From Semisulcospira habei (lineage: Eukaryota > Mollusca > Gastropoda > Semisulcospiridae): a DNA stretch of 64,000 nucleotides. The stretch lies in the NCBI GenBank assembly GCA_036245525.1, contig BTPG01000002.1, positions 168,684,625-168,748,624 of the forward strand, written 5' to 3'. This document shows, in pieces, positions 1-10,984 of the stretch; the stretch's first letter is position 1, and the number at the start of each line of letters is the position of its first letter. The notes under the pieces were generated by a model. The model ran no database searches. It had not been told where the DNA came from and worked only from the letters and a program-made list of their open reading frames with translations. Made by a program: the position numbers and the translations under genes.

Positions 1-553
1 GAAACGAGCACACACGCAACCCTCATGCAGGAATGCTGAAGAAGAAGAAGTAACTGTGGCCTCTTGCACAAGAGAGTCAACATTTAGACACGATGTTGCT
101 AAAAAAAAAAATAAAAAAAATGTTTTTAATGTGGTTCTCCATGAAATCATCACCACTGTGTGTAAAGACGGTTCAATTTTGCACACACAAAAAAACACAA
201 CTAATTCAAAGCATTGTCTGCACACGTGCACAACAGTAGGGCAAAATGTACTTAAATAAATACCATGGCAGTGAAAACATGCATCACAACATCTACAGTT
301 TGGCTTATCATGAAAAAACACTGTATAGTAAAATCCACTTATTAGGCCAGCTGCTGCATGCCCGGGTTACATCATGCATATTAGGGAACGATGCTCCAGA
401 AATGAATCTTTTTTCATATTTTATATGAAGGAAAGATCCTATACTTCTGCATTGTGCCCTAGTATGAATCATGTAATATAACTGCATATATAGCCAGCTG
501 TTTGTTATTCCCTATTTGCTGGTCCCAATGGTGACCTTATAGGTGGGTTTCAC
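1..553. other. No gene seen
   Basis: AT-rich sequence downstream of the TRIM gene. I see no exon, RNA gene or clear repeat in it. The short open frames here have no recognisable protein character. Confidence 0.6.
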
Positions 554-642
554 TTAACCCTTTGCGTGTCGATAGCAGTTTTTTGTCATGAAGATTACTA
601 CAGGAATCATCATGACAAAAACTGCTACCAACACGCAAAGGG
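554..642. repeat. Palindromic MITE, family 2 (TTAA/CCC ends)
   Basis: A TTAA at 554-557 is followed by CCCTTTGCGTG, and the far end is CACGCAAAGGG. The two arms pair around a centre near 597. The right-hand TTAA has decayed to TCAC. The same family recurs at about 1195, 24318, 43674, 44925, 54668, 56122 and 59215. Confidence 0.75.
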
Positions 643-1194
643 TCACTATTTTCCAAACAGTCACAGACACCCTTCAGGGGTGAAAGAAGGCAGCAAACTG
701 ACAAGGAAAAAGACAGCCCTGGCAGTACCACAGTGACCTTCACCTGACAGAACACATCAGAAATTCAATGCATGATGGTGGAGTAAAAACCTATGCCCAG
801 TCTAAATAAGAAGTTCTGGCCTACTGTTATAAACGGTAGGCCAGAACTTCATATTTAGACCAGGCAAATGTTTTTCATCCGCCTTCATGCACTGAAAGGC
901 TGATCGCTTCACAGCAATAGCTCCAGCAACAAAGCAAGTTCCTGATCCCTCCTTCTTCCAACGTCAACCGTGGGGCACAGACCAACCGATAGTTTAAAGA
1001 CAGTGTCTAATCAGCTTGGCGCCTAGAGAGGTGTCAAGCTTATCAGGCACTACCTTAAACACATTTATCCCTGACACTATACAGTAGGAAGGGTTAAATG
1101 AGTTAAATTATCACAGTCGATCCATTTCCACAGTCACCAAACAGACCAACAGCATAGCAAATACAACAAAGTGTCACAGGTAAACATTTTTGCT
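643..1194. other. No gene; one unrelated 60-bp palindrome
   Basis: The only structure I see is an inverted repeat at about 800-860, whose arms contain GTCTAAATA and AGTTCTGGCCTAC and their complements. No coding or RNA gene is apparent. Confidence 0.5.
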
Positions 1195-1284
1195 AATGCC
1201 GTGGCTGTCGGTAGCCCTTTTTATCGAGATGATTCCTGCAGGAATCACCTTAACAAAAATCGCTACTAACAGCAAAAGGGTTAA
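1195..1284. repeat. Palindromic MITE, family 2
   Basis: The central CCTGCAGG and the inverted GCGATTTTTGT-type arms match the copy at 554. The right end reads AAAGGG then TTAA (1281-1284). The left end is degenerate. Confidence 0.65.
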
Positions 1285-1335
1285 ATAACAATGTTGTACG
1301 TGAACAACTAAAAGGCGGGCTTACAAGTTACATAA

Positions 1336-1546
1336 CTAACTCATTCAGCCCGGCGCACGTATTTCCCAAAGTTTGGAGGCGTCATCCAACGACTATGCAC
1401 CTGTTGCAGGAGATGGATCAACCATGATAATTCAAGGGCAGTGCCAGATTAGCTTGGCGCCGACAGGCACCAAGCTAATCTGGCACTACTCTTGAATTAT
1501 CATGGTCGACCCATCTGCTGTAGTGCGTCAAGGCTGAATGGGTTAG
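1336..1546. repeat. Palindromic MITE, family 1
   Basis: The outer ends are inverted (CTCATTCAGCC and GGCTGAATGGG). Inside is the long hairpin typical of this family: arms around GCCAGATTAGCTTGGCGCC and its complement. The flanks are CTAA and TTAG, decayed TTAA sites. Confidence 0.75.
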
Positions 1547-2410
1547 TACCATACCTTGGAAAGCAGGGAGGACCATATCCACTGGCCCGTCACCAAATGC
1601 GATGAGATGTCTTGTCGGGTGAGGCAAAGTCATGTTTCTCAGAGCCCAAATGGCGAATGCAAATAATGTGCACACATACAAAATTGCTCGTGCTACCATA
1701 ACGTATTTCACGTGTACAGTAGTTAAAATGGCAGCTGTCCCTCCAAGGAAAAGTGTTTATTTGCTGTAACTGGTTGTGTGTGATTTGACCACTTCACTCC
1801 TAGTGGACACAGATTGAAACCTTTGTTAATTTTATGCAAGAGAGCCCATGCCGCCCACTGAACGTGGATAAATTTGGTATCAGCAAAAGGCATAGATCCT
1901 CGTGAGCCCTAGCAACTGGTGGGAGATGTTTACTTTTTCTCAGCAGTGAACAGGTTAGCATCTACAACAAATGCAGAGTGTGGTTGGTAATGGAAAGTAG
2001 GGACAGATATTACCTGCTGATATGAAGTGTATCACCACAATTCACGCACACTGCAACTGTGAAGCGTAGGACTACTCAACAGAGGGTCTATAAAAAAAAA
2101 CTGTCTTTTTCTTGATATTTAGTGTGTCATGATACACATACATTCATATATAAATGCATACACAAGGGATCTTATTATTCTGCGTTATGCGAACAATCGG
2201 ACTTCCAGAGTCACAAAATTCTCCTAGTACATGACATTAAGTGTCTATGGTATTACTGACCATTCATCTCATGTCCTGAGTCAAGAAATGATGAACAAGG
2301 TTTATCATCACCTGAATGCTGAGAAATCCCTGTAAATGTGTTTATACATGAGTACCTGCATAAGACACCACAGGCAAACACAATAGGGAGAAAACACAAA
2401 GGGTGGAAAA
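1547..2410. other. No gene seen; remnant of hairpin family 3
   Basis: Around 1880-1925 there is half of the family 3 hairpin (GGCATAGATCCTCGTGAGCCC). The remainder is AT-rich and featureless to me. Confidence 0.45.
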
Positions 2411-2414
2411 TTTA

Positions 2415-2480
2415 ACCCCTTATGCATGAAGCCACCAGAATTGTAAACAGTACTGGTGGCTGCAGAAACAAAGGGGGCAG
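2415..2480. repeat. Short palindrome, family 4
   Basis: TTAACCCCTTATGCATG begins an inverted repeat whose arms contain GCCACCAG and CTGGTGGC on either side of GTAAACAGTA. Related units lie at about 2860-2935, 33290-33415 and 58437-58520. Confidence 0.5.
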
Positions 2481-2654
2481 GAAACCCTGGGAAGCCAACA
2501 CCAATCTTTCCATCATTGGTGATTTCTCAACAATTCTTCAAATGTTTAACATTCAATTCAACCTTTCCATCTCACACTTTGTGCAAACCTGGATATTTAT
2601 ATACTAGAAGGAAGCAAAGTCACGTTATCAGCAGGCATTTGTAAGTAACATAAA

Positions 2655-2847
2655 CCCATTTAGCCCCAACGCCCTACAGCAGGAGATGGATGGACCATGA
2701 TAATTCAAGGGTAGTGCCTGATTAGCTTGCGCCATTAGGCAAGCTAATCTGGCACTAACTTTGAACTATCATGGTTGATCAATCCCTTGCAATTTGTACA
2801 CAGTGATTATGTGACACCCCCAAAATTTGGGAAATGCAGCCTTGGGG
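2655..2847. repeat. Palindromic MITE, family 1
   Basis: It runs from CCCATTTAGCCCC to GGGG followed by TTAA at 2848-2851. The centre contains the family hairpin (TAGCTTGCGCC and its partner). The left flank TAAA is a decayed TTAA. Confidence 0.75.
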
Positions 2848-2950
2848 TTAAATGAGATAACCCCCTTGTACACGGAGCCTCAGGTGCTGTAAACAGTATC
2901 AGCAGTCCCATGCACACGGGGTGAAAACAAATCAAACATAATGTATATAC

Positions 2951-3081
<131 letters not shown>

Positions 3082-3403
3082 TATACACAACAGAAAACAG
3101 AAAAGTGTGTATGGCATGAGCATTAATTGTATTCATAGGAGCATTAAAAAACTATCTTGTATACATGCAAAAAAAAAAAAAAAACACGAGCAAATGTCAG
3201 TGTTCCAATTTGACTAGACTGAGACATTTCTTTGTATTTATAATATCCTGCCACTGTTCCTGTCATCAGATCCAGTTGCAGCAAACACCCAAAAAATAAA
3301 AAATTGTATGTGGGACCAAAATATTTCAGTATGTGGAGCTGAAGAACTGCCGACTGTTGTTATCGTTCAAATACTCCTGGGTCAGTTGCATGTGTGAGCT
3401 TAA

Positions 3404-3612
3404 CCCCTTCCCTGCCACTGGATGCATATTTTATTTCTGAAACCTGTGTTCATTCAACAACCAAGAGCCACAACCGTCCAAGGAACATATATATAAATTG
3501 GTCTCAGCAAGAGGTACAGATCCTCATGGGCCCCCACAGTTGCAGGGGCTCACGAGGATCTATGCCTCTTGCAGTTGGGAATGGGAGGTTTTCAGTTTTC
3601 CAGCAGTAGAGG
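3404..3612. repeat. Palindromic MITE, family 3 (TTAA flanks)
   Basis: TTAA at 3400-3403 precedes CCCCTTCCC, and GG then TTAA (3613-3616) closes the unit. The core hairpin reads GATCCTCATGGGCCC with its complement across CAGTTGCAG. Confidence 0.75.
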
Positions 3613-4165
3613 TTAAAGTGATCTGCTCCAGGGTGGGCTTTGATTGCCGAAATTCGCTCCGACAACAGATTTTCAATGTTGTCTTACCTCAATTCTGATT
3701 TTTCTAACCTTCTTTTCACAACCTATGTGATAGGGCACACATAACACAGTTTCTGGGTTTTTTAACTGCCCCTATGAACTGGTGGAACTCCCCCATGTAC
3801 AAAGGAGAAAAGAGGAGAAAAGTCTTTATTTTACACTCATTCAAAACGAAGGGCATCCGGATAAACGACATACGCCATACGCCACGCATCCAGATGCCGT
3901 TTGTCTTGAATGAGTTAAGACATACTAAGAACACTTATGAAGGAGATATTGCAACTATCAAACCTTTACTGCCTTTTAAATACTGCACAAGCCACTGCGC
4001 AAGTTGTTTAGCAATATTTACCGAGCATCAATCCTGTGCGAGCCACACTATGCAAAGTACTTTGCTATAGGCTAGCGCTGAATTTGGCACAGTGGCTTGT
4101 GCAGGATTAAAGCTCATTCATGCAACTGGGGCCTAGTGTACTAGTACATACATGTACCTGTAATA
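3613..4165. repeat. Two further palindromes downstream of the TRIM stop codon
   Basis: An inverted repeat at about 3838-3912 pairs CATTCAAAACGAAGGGCATC with GATGCCGTTTGTCTTGAATG. A second, at about 3982-4112, pairs CACAAGCCACTG with CAGTGGCTTGTG. They lie where the TRIM 3' untranslated region should be. No gene is seen. Confidence 0.55.
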
Positions 4166-6673
4166 TCAGATCCAGTCAAAGCAAACAATTTCCTCTGAGG
4201 TGTTGATGAGAATCCTGCCCTGTGAGTCCTGAGCGATGGCAGTGACCTCTTTCAGCGGGGCTTCCTTGGTGTCCAGTTTGACAGAATGCAGCATCTTGCC
4301 AGTGGAAGAGGCCAGACAGTCAAGGCGTGTGGTGCTGCACATGCAGTACAGGCGGCGTAAGCCAACAGTACACAAGCTGCGGGGAAAGTGCAGGTTGGAG
4401 TGCACCACCCGCCAGATCGGTACTCCGGTGCGATCCCAGCAGCTCACCTCCAGCAGAATTCCATCCAGGATGACTATTTTCACATCTTGCGTTGTGCACA
4501 TGCTCATTGGAGACTGAAAAAGCGGTTTGCCGTTGTTGTCGTTGACGATGGCAGCTTTCAAGCGGAGAGCCGGTCCACCCACATCCAGGACATGCACCCC
4601 TAGTGAGAATCGAGCAGCCAGGGTATCAGAGGTAAGCCGCGCAATGTTGAGGTAGCCTCTGCATGTGTTGAACGTTTGCTGCACTCCAGGCTGTGGGCCC
4701 TGCAGGCTGACCAGCTGTAGCGTCTTGTTGACGTGACTCACCACAGCCACCATTTCCCCATTCATGTGGCACACGCCATGTGGCTTGTTCAGGTCCACAG
4801 AGGGAAACTGGCCATCCTGACTTGTCCCCGTCAAGTGCACCAGCTTCAGGCGATTGTTGGCACGGTCTATCAGGGCCAGACGATCACTAGGAAGAACTGC
4901 GAAATCTGATATGATGGGTCTGCGCAGATCACCAGCTGAGGCAGGAAATATTTTGAAAGTGCTGCGCAACTTTTGACTGTGGCGTGAGGGTGAATCCACA
5001 CCTTCCACATCTCCAGGATTTCCCTTTGCTAATTCCTCCGCCATTAAGGAGGAGCTTGCATCTCCAATAAAAACAGCATTGACATCATCAGCAGAGTTTG
5101 CTCCTGCTCCGGAAGCAGAAACCACTGAACTCACAGGAAGGCTCGAAGTCTCAGATCGGCTAGTCTTTGATGGTAAGCCTGCTGTATCTGAGCGACCATT
5201 TTTCTGAGGTAGACCTATTGACTCTGGCCTGCCATTTTTAGCGGATGTAGCTCCACCACTGGCTGTCATTGCATTTGATGGTGATGAACCTGATGGGCTG
5301 TTCAGATTAGCGTAATTCCTTGACAGCTTGCTGGGTGGTTCTGCCTGAGGAGTTGTAGGTGTTCCTTTGCTTGCACCAGAAACAGATGGCTTGGTGGCCA
5401 CGTTTGAGGAAGGAGGCAGATTATTTGAAGAATCTGACATTGGCACAAACGACTTTGGCAGTGTATTTATCGCATCACCTGAGGCAGCTGGTTTAGGACT
5501 AGAAGATTCCCCCGGTCCAGAAATGGCGTCAAAGAGGCGAGGCTTGGGAGCGGGTTTAAACTGGCTGATAATGGCAGAGCAGCTCTTGACAGGAACAAAC
5601 GAGAAGCCGGGATTGGCAGAACTTTTTCTAGGGCTCGCCTGTTTGGGTGTGGTGTTGGCTGCTGTCACTACAGGGTGCTTGACGCTGAACACCGACCCTG
5701 ACAAGGCCCGCCGGGCCAGACTGTTCCTGGGCCGAGCTGCAGGCCTCCTGACACCTCTTTTGCCTACTGACACCAGGGAAAAGGGATTACGCTGACAGTC
5801 CCCTTTCAGCCCAGCAAGTCCCTCGGTTGATGAGCTAGAAGGAGGCTCAGTGGAAGAACTGGATGACAGAGCATCCCAGGCCACATGACCACTCTCACCT
5901 CCCAGCTGGAGAGGCAAAGAAAAGAGACCACGGCCAACACTACCATTTTTCCCTGGCAACCCCAGAGAAAACAGCCCCGGAGACGAGGGTTTCACAGCAG
6001 GAGTCTGACTGGCCAGGTTAGCGCAATACACCACCATCCCTTGTGCACCTTGGTTTTCAGGCCCCCCAAAAGCTAACGTCATTTTCACAACAGTCTTTTG
6101 CATTTCCTCCAGTTTGGCTTTGTTAAGGGTGGGAACGTTGTACTGGCATCTGCTGATCTTGTCCACATAGGAGCTGACATCAGTGGCCACAGTCTCTGCC
6201 TCCTTACAGTCGCACAGCTTGACCTCGCACAACAGCTGAGTGTCTGAGACAATCAGGCGTCGATTCTGCAGCTTGGCCACATCCTCCTCCAGGACAGACA
6301 CGTAGGCGTTGACATCCTCCTCATGGCCAGCCAGGTGTTTCTGAACAGCAGCAATCATCTCATGGATCTTCAGCATATCATTTCTCTTCTGCTCTTTCAC
6401 TTTGGCCATCAGCACCTCATACGCGTCGTCAATGTCCCTGAGACTTGAGGCACTGAGTTTGTTCATTTCCTCCTTCTCCTTCTTGATTTTCTGCTGCATC
6501 TCACGGGCCTGCTCTAGACTCTGAGTCAGGTCTCGCTGGGCAGTTTCGATGTGAAGGCGACGGGCACTAGCCATGGCAGTGATGGAGTTGAGTTTGCTGC
6601 ACTGGCGGTGGTTGAGTAGGGCGCACACAGGGCAGAGAATGGCATTGCAGTCCTCACAGAACATCTTCAGCAC
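4166..6673 (-). CDS. TRIM-type E3 ubiquitin ligase, coding exon 3 (B-box 2, coiled coil, propeller)
   Basis: This is the last coding exon of a three-exon gene and encodes residues 176-1010. It starts at an acceptor (ATTTCAG then GTG, phase 0). It completes B-box 2: Cys181, Cys184, Cys189, Cys192 and His197 join Cys169 and His172 from exon 2. A charged coiled coil follows (about 215-345). Next comes a long Ser/Pro/Gly-rich, probably disordered linker (about 400-745). The last 250 residues look like an NHL-type beta-propeller (short blades with 'GVCHMNGEMVAVVS', 'GKMLHSVKLD', 'GRILINTSEEIVCFDWI'). RING-Bbox-coiled-coil-propeller is the usual TRIM2/3/56-like layout in invertebrates. Expected role: ubiquitin transfer, with the propeller choosing the substrate. 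Which TRIM subfamily it belongs to is not settled. Confidence 0.88.
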   Translation of the reverse strand: MLKMFCEDCNAILCPVCALLNHRQCSKLNSITAMASARRLHIETAQRDLTQSLEQAREMQQKIKKEKEEMNKLSASSLRDIDDAYEVLMAKVKEQKRNDMLKIHEMIAAVQKHLAGHEEDVNAYVSVLEEDVAKLQNRRLIVSDTQLLCEVKLCDCKEAETVATDVSSYVDKISRCQYNVPTLNKAKLEEMQKTVVKMTLAFGGPENQGAQGMVVYCANLASQTPAVKPSSPGLFSLGLPGKNGSVGRGLFSLPLQLGGESGHVAWDALSSSSSTEPPSSSSTEGLAGLKGDCQRNPFSLVSVGKRGVRRPAARPRNSLARRALSGSVFSVKHPVVTAANTTPKQASPRKSSANPGFSFVPVKSCSAIISQFKPAPKPRLFDAISGPGESSSPKPAASGDAINTLPKSFVPMSDSSNNLPPSSNVATKPSVSGASKGTPTTPQAEPPSKLSRNYANLNSPSGSSPSNAMTASGGATSAKNGRPESIGLPQKNGRSDTAGLPSKTSRSETSSLPVSSVVSASGAGANSADDVNAVFIGDASSSLMAEELAKGNPGDVEGVDSPSRHSQKLRSTFKIFPASAGDLRRPIISDFAVLPSDRLALIDRANNRLKLVHLTGTSQDGQFPSVDLNKPHGVCHMNGEMVAVVSHVNKTLQLVSLQGPQPGVQQTFNTCRGYLNIARLTSDTLAARFSLGVHVLDVGGPALRLKAAIVNDNNGKPLFQSPMSMCTTQDVKIVILDGILLEVSCWDRTGVPIWRVVHSNLHFPRSLCTVGLRRLYCMCSTTRLDCLASSTGKMLHSVKLDTKEAPLKEVTAIAQDSQGRILINTSEEIVCFDWI

Positions 6674-6770
6674 CTGAAATGGGTACATTATCCCACTGAG
6701 CTCAGGTACACAACAGCAAGATATGAATCATCCTGGACAATACATGAACACATGCAGTGCAAGCATCACC

Positions 6771-6930
6771 TGTAATTCAAGGGTAGTGCCAGATTAGCTA
6801 GGCGCCGTCAAGCGCCAAGCTAATCTGGCACTACCCTTGGTGCCTCGAACCTGTTATTGTCACAACCTATGAACTATCATGGTTAATCTGTCCCCTCGAC
6901 TGTAGTGTGGTCAATACAGGGCACCTACTG
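6771..6930. repeat. MITE family 1, rearranged copy (TRIM intron 2)
   Basis: The core hairpin (GTGCCAGATTAGCTAGGCGCC and its partner) is complete at 6786-6838. The right part then degenerates. Confidence 0.6.
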
Positions 6931-7069
6931 GGTAATAACCCTTGAACTATCAAGGTCAATCTGTCTCATGAACCAAAAAGCAGTCTTTACAAGACATCTA
7001 CCAAATTTGGGAAATTCTGCATTTAGGCTCAATGTCTTTACAATCAAATCTGAGGATGCCCATGTTGCT

Positions 7070-7200
7070 GATCTCTGCCCACTAGAAGCATAACGTCTCA
7101 TAAGCCCCTGAAGCTTAACAGATTCGATGGGCTGCAGGGGCTCACAGTCACAAGAATCTGTTTCTCTTGAAAACTGGCAAATGACTGTTGACTCATTCTG
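7070..7200. repeat. Hairpin family 3 remnant
   Basis: Inverted segments CTCATAAGCCCCTG and CAGGGGCTCACAG flank a short loop. This matches the core of the copy at 3404 but is strongly diverged. Confidence 0.45.
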
Positions 7201-7218
7201 TTCAACAATGATCATCAA

Positions 7219-7414
7219 TCCATTCAGCAACAACACACTACAGCAGGAGATTGATCCACCATCATAATTCAAGGGCAGTGCCAGATTAGCTTGGCGCCGA
7301 CAGGCGCCAAGCTAATCTGGCACTACCCTTGAATTATCATGGTCAATCCATCTCCTGCAACTGATATACAATTGTTAGGTGACACCTTCAAATGTGGGAA
7401 ATGCAGCCCTCGGG
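7219..7414. repeat. Palindromic MITE, family 1 (TRIM intron 2)
   Basis: The unit begins TCCATTCAGC and ends CTCGGG followed by TTAA (7415-7418). The central hairpin around GCGCCGACAGGCGCC is nearly perfect. Confidence 0.7.
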
Positions 7415-7889
7415 TTAAAATGATTTGTAATTATCCTTGGACTATGGTTAATTACAAGTCAACTAGGCACTGAGGCAAATATACTTCAGTTAGCATGGCT
7501 AATACACCTCCTACCACAGGAGAATGCCATCCCATAGTCATTAGAATTAGATGGCACCTCTTGAAATATGGATTTTTCTCTAAAATGTATTTTTTCGAAA
7601 AATGTATTTTTCTTTAAAATGAATGTTTTTGAAAAATACTTACCGATGGTATTACTATTAGGAATGGTTTCTTAGCTAGTCTAATTTTAGCCCAAAATTG
7701 TTGTGTACGAGTATGGTCATGATGGCAGGTGAGGGGCGCCATAGCCTAAGCGGAAGCCCAGGTAGCCTCCCTTCCGGTCCAACCACGCATGCGCTCAATA
7801 CTTCAGTCAGTTTCTTGGCGGACCAGCGGCAAGCGGGTCAGGTGGGAGGGACCTTCGAGTAATAACATCGTTAAGTATTTTTCAAAAAA

Positions 7890-9475
7890 AGGGCCCGCAC
7901 GGAAGGGTGGGCGGGCGATCAACCTCGTTGTGAGCCCGGCTCGTCCCTCAACTTATATCCGATGAGCGGGAGCACGATAGTCCCACAGTCTTGTCCGGTC
8001 GTGGGCGCCTGTCACTGCCATAGGAGTGGGACGCTGAACGTCAGTGCTGGATCTGTGTGGCCGGGAGGCAGGTCGCACAAGGACGAAGCCAGACTCAAAC
8101 TGGCTACTCTCAGTCCTGAACAAGCAGGCGTGAATCGGCCAAGTCCTAGGAGTGGTAACCCGACGCGAGGCCGGGCTTGTAGGTCCAAATGGCGCGAGCG
8201 CCCCCTGGTCCAGCAGACTCATCCCGTTGAGGATAATTGTCACAGGCCGAGGTCGGGACGTCAAGTATATGCTGGCTCATCCCCCGTGTGAGGCGACCTG
8301 TCCCGTAAGCGTGAAGAAGGTTGGGGCACGGGAGTCCGCTCGGAACTCCTAATGCCAAGCATCGTAGCGCAAACGGGGGTTAGGTGGGATGATAACTCCT
8401 TCTCTTCTGTGGCCCCCAGGGTACCTGTCACTGACTTTGGCTGGGGCGCCGAACATCCATGGAATAGGGCCGCAAAGGAAAGGTAGGCAAGGCGAGCAAT
8501 CGCCGAGGCTGAGCTCGTAGTACTCTATGTGCCGAGCATGCGGTCCAGTAGTCCAGTCCTGTCCATGGTAACAGCAAGGTCCCTAGGCTGGACACCGTAT
8601 GCCTGCTGGGCTGCAGTGTCCAATTGGGAAGAAGGTGGGTCGAGCTCGCTCGTTGTCGGGTTCACCTAACTTGCGGTTCTGACGAGCGGTTGCCAAATGG
8701 TCTAGCAGTCTCGACCGTACGAGGGTAGTTGCTCTAGGAGCGAGACGAAGTACGCCTGTGCTGGCCTGGTCCTGACAGTTTGGAGGGCCATACTCCCGCG
8801 AATTGGCCGAAGTCCTAGGAACGGTACGGGATGGCCCCTCTCGTGCAGTCCGAGTCACCACATCCGGGGAATGCGTCAGCGCCGCGGGGGAGTTATAACC
8901 GTTAGCCGGCAGCTGCTCTCGGACTGGTGTCGGCCGTCAAGGCGATAGAACCCCCAGGCTGGAACCACTGCTCATCATTAGCCAGGGGCGCAGACAACGC
9001 ACAGGTAAGCGGAGGCCCAGCCGGAACCGAAAGGCAGCAGGCCTGCTCATGCCTCGGTCATAGGAAGTCTCCATAGCGTGCAGGCACAGACTTGTATGGC
9101 GGTGAGTAGCGATGAGCCGCTCCGGAAGAGGACGGGACACGTGGTCCCGACGGAACGCAGCGTGTCGACTACTGCTTCCTGTGGAAGCGCGGGAGTGCGG
9201 CCGGCGTGCGCGCTCGTCTGGGCGCGGTCTCGGAACATCCTGTCTGGAGTGCTGTGTTCTTGCCCTATGAGTGTTGCCAGAGCTGTCCTCTCGGGTCTGT
9301 ACCTGCTACCGGCGATGGAACTTGCTCTCGTAGCTTATCTCTCGCCGAACACTCAGCATAACTGGGCATGAACCACTCAGGAAGGTCCTGTGCGGAGCGC
9401 TGACCTCTTGCGTTAGGAGTGCGATGAGGACGAGGCTCCACCTTCTTAGAAGCAGCAACGTCGGGGCTGAGACAG
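7890..9475 (-). other. Non-coding GC-rich interior of copy D
   Basis: GC-rich sequence without a sustained reading frame. Words such as AGTCCTAGGA and GTGCCGAGCATG recur loosely. I read it as decayed gag-type sequence, but the similarity is not strong enough to place it. Confidence 0.4.
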
Positions 9476-10134
9476 CTACCGGTGCTGAAGCCTGTCCTGT
9501 GTCATACCTAGTGCCGATGAAGTCGGCGGAACCGAGCAGAGGCCACTAGGCGGGTCTGTGGGAGCTGCCGGCGTTAGAGAACGGGCTCGCGACTGAAGTC
9601 GCGGCGTTGACAGTTCTGTCGCCTGGTAAGAGCCACTGGTCGGGTCTGTGGGGATTACCGACGCAGCATCCTTGTGCCGAGAATGGGGTCTGTCTCGAGG
9701 CGTAGCTCGGATCTGCGACCAGACAGTGGCCACTAGGCGGGTCTGTGAAAGCTGCCGGCGCAAGAGTTCAGGCTCGCGGCCTAACCGCGGCGTTGATGTT
9801 ACTGACACCTGGTAATAGCCACTAATCGGGTCTGTGGGCTTATCGGTGTGGGACCCCTTATCCATGCTGGTGTAGGCCGTTCGCGGTGGTACAAGCTCCA
9901 TAGCTGGGACCACTGCTCTTCCAAATGTCCAAGCCTAACCAGCCATCCGAGGCTAGCAGTAGAGTGACGGCAAAAGTTCAGGACACCCGAAGGGCGTAAC
10001 ACACTATGGCCCGAACGGCCTCGAGGCGCATGAGCACATTTCACAAGTCGCCGCTGTCTCGTCAGGTCTAAGACACAAACACCAACGAGGAAAGTCTCAC
10101 ACGAAGCATCCAAGCCTAATACAAGGCAAAGCAT
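9476..10134 (-). pseudogene. gag remnant of copy D with tandem repeats
   Basis: On the minus strand a 'QWSQLWSLYHRERPTP' segment at about 9835-9925 matches the 'W.QLW.FY.R.RP.P' stretch just after the Cys cluster in the gag of A and B. Downstream, four units of roughly 95 bases carry GGGTCTGTG (plus strand 9555, 9645, 9738, 9828) and encode repeats of the type 'TDPxSGxYQ'. These correspond in position to the tandem peptide repeats in the gag of B. Frames are broken. Confidence 0.65.
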
Positions 10135-10661
10135 AGGGTAACACCTCCAACAACATACGACGACCGGTTACCACAACTTTACATAGTCCAAAGCTAGAGC
10201 CAGAGATGTACACAACCTTTCACTATCTAGCAAAGAAACTGACTGAAGTATTGAGTGCTGAGCGCATGCGTGGTTGGACCTGAAGGGAGGCTACCTGGGC
10301 TTCCGCCTAGGCTATGGCGCCCCTCACCTGCCATCATGACCATACTCGTACACAACAATTTTGGGCTAAAATTTGACTAGCTAAGAAACCATTTCTAATA
10401 GTAATACCATCGGTAATGTGTTTTGAGAAAACAAATACTTACCAATGGCATGACTAATAGGAACGCATGCTTAGCTTACCAATTTCAGCCCCAAAATTTG
10501 TTGTGTACACCTCACAACCAGGGGGCGACTCTAGGGGGCCGTTACCAGGATGCCTCGAGTAGCCCCCCCTTGCCTCCCTATCCGGTCACGTGCCTGGCCG
10601 TTTCCCACCAGTCTTTTTGCCTTAGCTCAACAGCGGCAAGCGGGGCAGGAGGGAGGGACCT

Positions 10662-10765
10662 CTGAGTCATGCCATCGGTAAGTATTTTTTGAAAAAATAC
10701 ATTTTAGAGAAAAATCCATTTGTTTTCTCAAAACTCTTACTGATGGCATGACTAATAGGAAGAAT
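10662..10765 (-). repeat. Internal complementary region (ICR) of copy C
   Basis: Here the complement of the element's 3' terminus is fused to the complement of its 5' terminus (ATTTTAGAGAAAAATCC then ATTTGTTTTCTCAAAAC). This is the circle-junction copy expected of DIRS elements. Confidence 0.8.
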
Positions 10766-10984
10766 AGCGAATCGGAGGAGGGTGCCTCCCCCTATGTATT
10801 CCACCCGGGAACCTTTGGCAGAACGCCCCCTGAAGTGCACTCAGCAACGAGGCCACCCCCGCGCGCCACACCCAACAATTTCAGCTAGGCGTAACCTATG
10901 GCACCCATGTGCCTGGAGGGTGTGCTGAGCGGCCGAGATATCCCCCACCAAGGCCTGGTTGCCGCGCTGGCCGGATAGGTCTCG

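Larger units (their letters stand above)
7600..10435 (-). mobile_element. DIRS-type copy D: young, internally deleted (non-autonomous)
   Basis: It is bounded by inverted repeats of about 200 bases (7603-7830 and 10225-10435). Read towards each other they differ at only a few bases plus a 6-base indel. It is inserted in the 3' terminus of copy C, with AAA at both junctions and no longer target duplication. The internal complementary region is cut off at about 7890, where GC-rich sequence begins. RT, RNase H and recombinase are absent. Only gag-derived sequence remains, so movement would need proteins from an intact relative. Confidence 0.85.

Noticed and set aside
5367..5795. 142-codon plus-strand open frame opposite the TRIM exon
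   Set aside because: It is antisense to the low-complexity linker of a well-supported minus-strand exon and has no recognisable domain.
8583..9371. Open frames of 60-100 codons inside copy D
   Set aside because: They match no part of the intact element and overlap one another on both strands; chance frames in GC-rich decayed sequence.
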